Shown piece by piece: positions 57,561-64,000 of a stretch of 64,000 nt of DNA. Position numbers and translations under genes: made by a program. This DNA comes from Chelydra serpentina (taxonomy: Eukaryota; Chordata; Testudines; Chelydridae): contig JBAIAC010000018.1 in assembly GCA_037349315.1 (NCBI GenBank), positions 11,284,001-11,348,000 of the forward strand, given 5' to 3'. A model generated the notes under the pieces. That model searched no databases. It worked only from the letters and a program-made list of their open reading frames with translations, and had not been told where the DNA came from. Each line of letters opens with the position of its first letter. The first letter of the stretch is position 1.

Positions 57561-59009
57561 CCACGAACTGTAGTTCTCTGGATCTTTCCAATCCACCAGC
57601 TTTTGGATCCATCTTCTTATCACACTGTAGCTCTTTATAATTTTTGATTATGCTCAGCTATCTTTTCAATTGTTAATTTAATCCAGAGAAGTCACATGCA
57701 TTTTCTTGTCACTGTGGCATTGAATGTATTGTAAGTGCTGTTCAGTTAACAAGGAGTTAAAGCGTGAGCTAATTTTGCTAAAGGGGATGAGCTTGAAAGC
57801 TTGTGTCCCATCATATATTTTTCGGTCTCCTCTAACTCTGAACCCAGCTAGTCAGGTGGTAACAAGTTATTCTAAAGAGTTCCAGATAGTTCTAGGGGTG
57901 CTCACAGCTGCCTGCATGGGTGCTAATAAAGCCTCCTGTGTTATACCTGTGACTGTGAGAAGAGAAATCATTACATTCAGAGCTATCATAGCAATCTGTA
58001 TTATTTTAAATTTTCTTAGAAGAGTAACTTAAATCTGCAAAAATAAAAATGCTAAATTACAAACAGGACATTTAATCGTAAGGGTAAGAGGAGACATTTA
58101 AAATATGCAAAGCATCTATTTACGGTGAGTAGGTGTTTCCCTTTGATAACTGTATTTTAATTTGTGGTAGAGTGTGGGAGTCTTGAAACACCTCCATGAT
58201 GTGCCATGATGGTAGACTGACCAAGTGTAATGAGAAAAGATCAGAGTAGTAATTTGTCTTTCACCTTTGCAGACCTGAGGCTAGATTGTGATCTCAGTTA
58301 TGCTGCTATAAATCAGGTGTTACTTCCCTGAATTAGGGGAGTTACTACAGAATTACACCAATGTAAAGAGACCATTTTACAGGCCACGAGTTCATATGCT
58401 GCTTAAAGATCTTGTTGGTTTTACTGTAATCCACATTTCGCACATTTTAGAAGAAGAACCTAGTATTCTTGATGGAAGACTAAGGCCCTTCTCATGGTCC
58501 CACTGAAGTTAAAGGGAGTTGAGATTTACTTTTCACCTTCAGATCTTTATGAACTTTTTAATTCTGGTTGGGGTTGAAAGCAGAAATGCTGAAACCTTGT
58601 GAGAGGGCCTGGTCTCATGGGCTTTCTTGGTCAGTTTGAAGACTCTAGAGATGTGGATAGTTAAGATAAGTTTTGGTTAAGCAACCAATCTGTAGAGTAC
58701 TAATTAGAACTGAACCAAAACTTTGAATTGTTTGGGGTTATTCTGTCATTAGTTGCAGGTTACAGTTGAGATTCACTCTCTGAGATGGTTGAGGGACACG
58801 TTCACTGCACTATATTTGACCAGCCAGTCTTATAAACCCATCACTTTTATGTAGCACATATTGATTTACCAAAAGCCTGAGGAGGACCATAATAAAAACT
58901 AAAAAGAGCCTGATCCAAAACCCTAAATCTCAACACGCCCAAAGTTCAGGTGGTTCAAAATTCCCAATATAGATTTGAATTTTGTGTTTAAACCTAAAAC
59001 AGCTATATG
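57561..59009. other. Unassigned intergenic stretch
   Basis: No gene. Faint dispersed-repeat words (CCCACTGAAGTTAAAGGGAGTT) lie near 58499-58520 and near 58290-58370. Confidence 0.45.
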
Positions 59010-59281
59010 TCTACACAGTCCATGAAAGCGAGCCTCCCAGCCCTGGTCAACAGAACCCCGCTAACGCTCTAAAAGTATCTGCGTGGACAGTGCTTTGAAG
59101 TTGTAGCCTAGGCTGGAGTTCGGGCTCTGAAACCCACCTCTCTGCTTATGCTTTAGAGCCCGAGCTCCACCCTAGGCCACAACTTCAATGTGCTGTCTAC
59201 AAAGCTGTTTTTAGAGCGCTAGCCCCACTTGTCCCAATCTGTCGACCTGGGCTGGGAGGCTCAGTGCTGCAAGCTGTGTAG
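59010..59281. mobile_element. Palindromic MITE
   Basis: About 270 bases whose halves are imperfect reverse complements. GAGCCTCCCAGCCCTGGTC near 59030 faces GACCTGGGCTGGGAGGCTC near 59245, and AAGTTGTAGCCTAGGCTGGAG faces CTCCACCCTAGGCCACAACTT. The tips are GTCTACACAG and CTGTGTAGC. Non-coding. The superfamily is uncertain because I cannot read a clean target duplication. Confidence 0.8.
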
Positions 59282-59689
59282 CCTAGGAGTTCAGTGCACT
59301 TGTGCCGTTTGCAAGCTAGCCAAGCAACCACCCAGAAACCTGATTAAATCCTGATTACTGTGGGGATAAGTGTGAGATGAGCCAAGAAATGGTGGCTAAT
59401 ATTTGATATCTTGCAAAAGAACAGCCCTAGATCTTGAATTTGTTTAATGCTCATTTAGTTTCCCATATATGGATGACATTGGTCATCCCCTGACAAACAC
59501 CACTGATGAAGTGTATGTGTGGGGTAGGGAGTGAGTGTTTTGCTTAGGACTGCAAAGCCATTGCATATAACATGAGAAAGGGCTGCTCATCAAACACCAA
59601 AGAGCTAATTTTTCAGAGATGATGAACACCTGCGGTTCCCACTGACTTAGGAGTTTGGGTGTCAAATACAACTGACCCCCTTAGGGCCA

Positions 59690-59775
59690 TCATCAGCATT
59701 TGAACCTGGGACCATCAAGATTAAAAGCATCTGTCTCTTCCCGACAGATTCTTAACCCCTTATGTGACCCAGTCA
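59690..59775 (-). repeat. Probable tRNA-derived SINE head
   Basis: The minus strand carries GGTCCCAGGTTCAAATGC, a pol III B-box-like sequence, preceded by AGCATGC-like degenerate head sequence. Short and weak; possibly part of a MIR-type element. Confidence 0.35.
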
Positions 59776-59963
59776 CTACAGGGGGACAAAGACCGATACT
59801 GTCCTAATACCTCTTAAAATTAGGCCCTCTACTAGCCAAAGTTAGACACTGACAAAGAGCTCTTGTCCCTTAATTAAACTGTATGTGTTAAGAACTTACG
59901 AATGGCCATATTGTGTCAGACCAATGGTCCATCTAGCCCAGTATCCTGTCACCTGACAGTGGC

Positions 59964-60218
59964 CGGTGGGTGCTCGCGCCCCTGGCCCCACCCCGACTCC
60001 ACCCCCGGCCCCATTCCACCCCTTCCCCAAATCCCCGCCCTCACCTCCTCCCGCAGGCGCGCTGCATTTCCCCTTGCAAGCCTGGGAGGGAGGGGAAATG
60101 CAGCGCACCCACCAGCAGCTCCCCGCCAGCCCCCCCGTGCCCAGCTAACCTCTGCTTCCGCGTTCCGCCTCCGGAGGCGCTGCCCCGCCAAGCCGCTTTT
60201 CTTAGCTCACAGGCAGCC
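59964..60218. mobile_element. GC-rich element nested in the CR1 3' end
   Basis: A GC-rich block that starts GGTGGGTGCTCGCGCCCC and contains a long hairpin (GCGCTGCATTTCCCC and GGGGAAATGCAGCGC, 60060-60105). It interrupts the CR1 sequence, which resumes at about 60219 (CCATCCCCTGTTGTCC). The opening words match the inner part of the MITE at 32233. No clean target duplication was read. Confidence 0.6.
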
Positions 60219-60309
60219 GCCCATCCCCTGTTGTCCAGTCTCAGCTTCTGGCAGTCAGAGCTTTAGGGATCTGCAGACCATGGGGTGGTTGCATCCCTGA
60301 CCATCTTGT

Positions 60310-60880
60310 CTAATAGCAATTGATGGACCTATCTTCTATGAAATTATCTAATTCTTTTTTGAATCCAGTTATAGGTTTGGCCTTCACAACATCCAATCGG
60401 TTGACTGTGCATTGTGTGAAAAAGTATTCCCTTATGCTTGCTTTAACTGTGCTGCGTATTAATTTTATTGGGAGACCCCTGGTTCTTGTGTTATGTGAAG
60501 GAGTAAGTAATACTTCCCTATTCACTTTATCTACACCATTCATGACTTTGTAGATCTCTATCACATTCCTCCTAAGTCGTCTCTTTTCTAAGTTGAACAG
60601 TTCCAGTCTTTTTAATGGCCCCTCACATGAAAGCTGTTCCATACCCCTAACATTTTTATTGCCCTTCTATGTACTTTTTTCCAATTCTAATATCTTTTTT
60701 GAGATGGAGTGACCAGAACTGCACACAGTATACAAGGTGTGGGCATACCATGGATTTATATAGTGTCATTGTGATATTTTCTATCTTATTATCTATCTCT
60801 TTCCTAATGGTTCCTAATATTCTGGTTGCTTTTTTGACTGCCACTGCACATAAAGCAGATGTTTTCAGAGAACTCTCCAC
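60310..60880 (-). pseudogene. CR1 ORF2 thumb and C-terminus
   Basis: The upstream frame 60880-60656 has KKATRILGTIRKEID and MVCPHLVYCVQFWSLHLKKD, a hallmark of the CR1 thumb. The next frame, 60642-60310, has LKRLELFNLEKRRLRRN and VIEIYKVMNGVDKVNRE, then SIREYFFTQCTVNRLDVVKA and FKKELDNF. A frameshift separates the two. The piece lacks the catalytic palm and is inactive. Confidence 0.88.
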
Positions 60881-61557
60881 GATGACTCTGAGATCTTTCT
60901 TGAGTGGTAATAACGAATTTAGACCCCATCATTTTGTATCTATACATGGGATTGTTTTCCAATGTGCATTACTTTGTATTTATCAATATTGAATTTCCTT
61001 TGCCATTTTGTTGCCCAGCCACCCCGTTTTGTAACTCTCGGCAATCAGCTTTGGACTTAACTCTCTTGAGTTATGTTGAGTAATTTTGTATCCTCTGCAA
61101 ACTTTGCCACCTCGCTGTTTACCCCTTTTTCCTGATCACTTATGAATATGTTGAACAGCACTGCTATTTATCTCTCCCCATTATGAAAACTGACTATTTA
61201 TTCCTACCCTTTGTTTCCTATCTTTTAAGCAGTTATTGATCCATGAGAGGATCTTCTCTCTTATTCCATAACTGCTTACTTTGCTTAAGAGCCTTTGGGG
61301 AGGGACCTCTAAGCCTCTGACACAAAGGCTTTCTGAAAGTCCAAGTACTCTATATCTACTGGATCACCCTTGTCCACATACTCCCTCAAAGATTTCTAAT
61401 AGATTGGTCAGGCATAATTTCCCTTTAAAAAAGCTGAGTTGACTCTCTTTCCCAACGTATCATGTTCAGCTATGTCTGATCATTCTAGTTATTTAGTATA
61501 GTTTCAACCACTTTGCCTGGTGCTGAAGTTAGGCTTGCCGACTTGTATTTGCCAGGA

Positions 61558-61830
61558 TCATCCCTGGAGCCTTTCAAAAATCAGTGTTATATTAGCTATC
61601 CACCAGTCATCTGGTACAGAGGCTGATTTAAGTGATAGGTTACATACCACACAATTTCTTATTGGAATTCCAGAGAGAACTCTTGGGTGAATAGCATATG
61701 ATCGTGGTGATTTATTACTGTTTAATTTGTCAATTTGTTCCAAAACCTCTTCTATTGACACCTCAGTCTGGGACAGTTCCTCGGATTTGTCATCTAAAAA
61801 GAATGGCTCTGGTGTGGGATTCTCCCTCAC
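61558..61830 (-). pseudogene. CR1 reverse transcriptase start
   Basis: A 91-codon frame with EVLEQIDKLNSNKSPRSYAIHPRVL and VPDDWWIANITLIFE, matching the start of the CR1 reverse-transcriptase domain (compare 54.9 kb). Stops follow, and the palm with its catalytic Asps is not readable in frame. Confidence 0.85.
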
Positions 61831-62470
61831 ATCCTCTTCAGTGAAGACTGATGCAAAGAATTAATTTACCTTCTCCACAAAGGCCTTGTCTTCCTTGAGT
61901 GCTCCAGTAGTCCCACTGACTGTTTGGCAGGTTTCCTGCTTCTGATGTACTTAAAAATGTTTGCTGTTAGTTTTTGTGTCTTTTGCTAGTTGCTCTTCAA
62001 ATTCTTTTTTGGCCTGCCTAATTATACTTGACTTGCAAGAGTTCATGCTCCTTTCTATTTTCTGCAATAGGATTTGACTTCCAATTTTGAAAAGACATCT
62101 TTTTGTCTTTAACAGCCTCTTTTAGGCATGGTGGCATTTTTCTAGTTTTCTTTCTTTTTTGTCTTCATCTTCTTTTTAATTTGGGGTATACATGTAGTTT
62201 AAGCCTTTATTATGATGGTTTTTAAAAAGTTTCAATGCAGCTTGCAGGCATTTCACTCTTGTGACTGTTCCTTTTAATTTCCATTTAACTAGCCGCCTCA
62301 TTTTTGTGTAGTTCCCCCTTTTTAAAGCTAAATGCCACTGTGATGGATTTCTTTGGTATTTTACCCCTTACAAGGATGTTAAATGGAATTACGTTATGGT
62401 CGCTATTACTGAGTGGTTCACTTATCTTCACCTCTTGGTATTATTTTTGGTAGTAATTACAATTTTTATT

Positions 62471-63159
62471 TCAATTATTTTCATTAAGTAGGACATCAAT
62501 GACTGACTTAACAGTCTGTCTCAAAGTCAATTTTTTAACATACAGCTCCCTGCAACCAGAAAGACAAATAGCATGCTCTGCACAGTGAACTCATGTGGTT
62601 TTGCAGCTACTACACTTAACAGAGAGATTAGTGTTACTATGATTTTAGAGATTTAGCTGTCGTCTTTCATTTACATTTAAACCTCATTTTTTTCCCTTCT
62701 TATCCTGGGGGCATTACATAAAAAGAGTTTCTTGTTAAATGTATGATGGAGGCGTCCAAACTGAGAAAAATAAAATGCCTACCCCACAGTTCCCATGTGA
62801 AATGTGGAAACCAAGGAGGTTAATTTCAACAAAGCTTTATTGGAAATTCTTTTTATTGAGTGAGGAATGAAAAAGGCATGCAGTTTGAGCACATAGATCA
62901 AGACGACATCCAAAATTGCAAATATTATTCAGACTACCCCCTACATTTAGAAGCCAGTTTTTTTACTAATATCCTCAGCCTTTTCAGTCAGCATAATCCA
63001 AAAAGAGAAGGAAAAACCCCCTAAGATTAACTAGTCACTTTTATAAACGACGGCCATTCTGCAAGAAACAAATCATTATGGATCAGGATCAATCATTCAG
63101 TAGGCGCAATACCTGGGCAATGATTAAAAAGAGAATTTAATTTAGGTAGGGTCCAGAGG
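62471..63159. other. Unassigned intergenic stretch
   Basis: No gene or named repeat is recognised. Confidence 0.45.
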
Positions 63160-63290
63160 CCCCAATCATGATCAGGGGTCCATTGTGCGAGGTGCTGCAG
63201 CGGCATGTCTATACACACATGCTTGCTCACTTGCTCAGACAGTCCCTGTCCCAAAGAGCTTACAAGCGAAAAAGAGAAAGGATAAACAAA
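63160..63290 (-). repeat. Unnamed dispersed repeat, second copy
   Basis: CCCCAATCATGATCAGGGGTCC followed by ATTGTGCGAGGTGCTGCAGC and ACAGTCCCTGTCCCAAAGAGC. It is the reverse complement of the family at 23310-23460. No ends or target duplications are clear. Confidence 0.5.
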
Positions 63291-64000
63291 GCAAAAGAAG
63301 ATGTTCTAATTTATTTCTACATTAATTTAACACCTAATTGATGCAATCTAAAGCGTTTACATAGTACCAGTATGACTGTTTAATGAGAATACAGCACATC
63401 AATGAGTGCCATGTTGTCGAAGACCTAGAATCAAGGCTTTCTCAGCTAAGGAAGGGAAAAAAGGGAACATGTCATCAAAGGAGGGAGGTTACTATCACAT
63501 GCGGTAGTCCAGTTCCAGTCCTCCTTAATTACGTCCGTGTCTCAGAGTAATACACTGGCCTTGTGCATATGATCATACCTCCCACTAACAGTTGGTCCCA
63601 GAGATATAGGACAAGATCCTCACTGGTATTTAGGTATCTAACTCCCATTGACTTTAACTCAAGTGGTAAAAGCCTATGCTCTTACTCAAGCATTAACTGC
63701 CATTACTTAGGGACACAAATTAATTTGCTGGATGATAATTTCCATGATCACTCATTCTTCCTTTAAAAAAAATTGTTTTAGTAAATGTGCCCTTCCTTCA
63801 GAGCCCTTGTACCTCTCCAGTTCTCCAATCTTTAAAACTGTGTGTCAGATTATTATTTTTTTGCGGCCATAAGTCCCTTCACCCCTTAAAACACTTGTTA
63901 CCTGGACCTATTTTATTTTCCAAGTATACCCTTACCTGCTTTGTATCCACAACTCTTTTTACAAACCCTATTTCCTAATTGTCCAAGGAGTCTAGTATGT
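63291..64000. other. Right-edge intergenic stretch
   Basis: No gene is recognised. A faint TTGACTTTAACTC-type dispersed word lies near 63645. Confidence 0.45.

Larger units (their letters stand above)
59892..62470 (-). mobile_element. Older CR1 LINE, near-complete ORF2 span
   Basis: A minus-strand CR1 about 2.6 kb long, more decayed than the copy at 54-55.7 kb. From the right: endonuclease end (about 62450-62250), linker, start of the reverse transcriptase (61830-61558), palm and thumb in many frames, thumb end (60880-60656), C-terminus (60642-60310) and 3' end with the sequence complementary to CCATTGGTCTGACACAATATGG. A GC-rich DNA element is inserted at about 59964-60218 in the 3' untranslated part. 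Confidence 0.85.

Noticed and set aside
57760..57830. A fourth hammerhead-like motif (GAGCTTGAAAGCTTGTG)
   Set aside because: Stem II and the CUGANGA box cannot be drawn; likely chance or too decayed.
1..64000. CRISPR arrays, bacterial operons or phage modules
   Set aside because: None seen; the sequence is clearly vertebrate.

Overview
The window looks like a reptile genome, most probably a hidden-necked (cryptodiran) turtle. Three things point that way: a vertebrate LEF1 gene with ordinary GT-AG introns; many CR1 LINE copies; and, near 44.7 kb, a tRNA-derived SINE whose 3' end is a CR1 tail, the layout known for the tortoise/Cry SINE family. The species call is an inference from repeat content and was not tested by any search.

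Only one host protein-coding gene is visible: LEF1 on the minus strand. Coding exons 1, 2 and 3 lie at 5868-5656, 3247-3184 and 1699-1566, and join in phase into 137 codons (71 + 21 + one split + 44). They cover the beta-catenin-binding N-terminus and the start of the context-dependent regulatory region; the HMG box lies beyond the left edge. A CpG island (about 4.8-7.3 kb) covers the start of intron 1, exon 1 and the presumed 5' UTR and promoter. The 5 kb upstream (7.3-12.5 kb) has no recognisable transposon but has TCF/LEF-type motifs and a cluster of long poly(G)/poly(C) runs.

From about 12.5 kb to the right edge is intergenic DNA built from nested mobile elements: a decayed plus-strand Ty3/Gypsy element with standard PR-RT-RH-IN order (18.5-21.5 kb); a palindromic AT-rich hAT-like MITE (25.55-26.15 kb); a 228-bp Penelope-type insertion with a perfect 86-bp inverted repeat and a hammerhead-ribozyme-like fold (26.34-26.57 kb); a GC-rich hAT-like element (27.08-27.65 kb); a minus-strand Gypsy element whose integrase lies BEFORE the reverse transcriptase (Gmr1-like, 28.0-32.56 kb, with 3' LTR and a SCAN-like capsid piece) and which carries a 296-bp hAT MITE in its gag; a Penelope-like GIY-YIG fragment (32.7-33.4 kb); a second short Penelope-type insertion (34.5 kb); CORE/MIR-like SINEs, one split by a CR1; the Cry-type SINE; another hAT MITE (50.0 kb); CR1 copies at 53.7-55.7, 57.3 and 59.9-62.5 kb; and a palindromic MITE at 59.0 kb. 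Long stretches between them hold only faint dispersed repeats or nothing I can name.

The most notable items are the Gmr1-type pol order contrasted with a normal Gypsy element in the same window, the SCAN-like gag fragment, and three hammerhead-like folds in Penelope-type sequence. I see no tRNA or rRNA gene, no CRISPR array and no second host gene. All mobile-element reading frames seen are broken.
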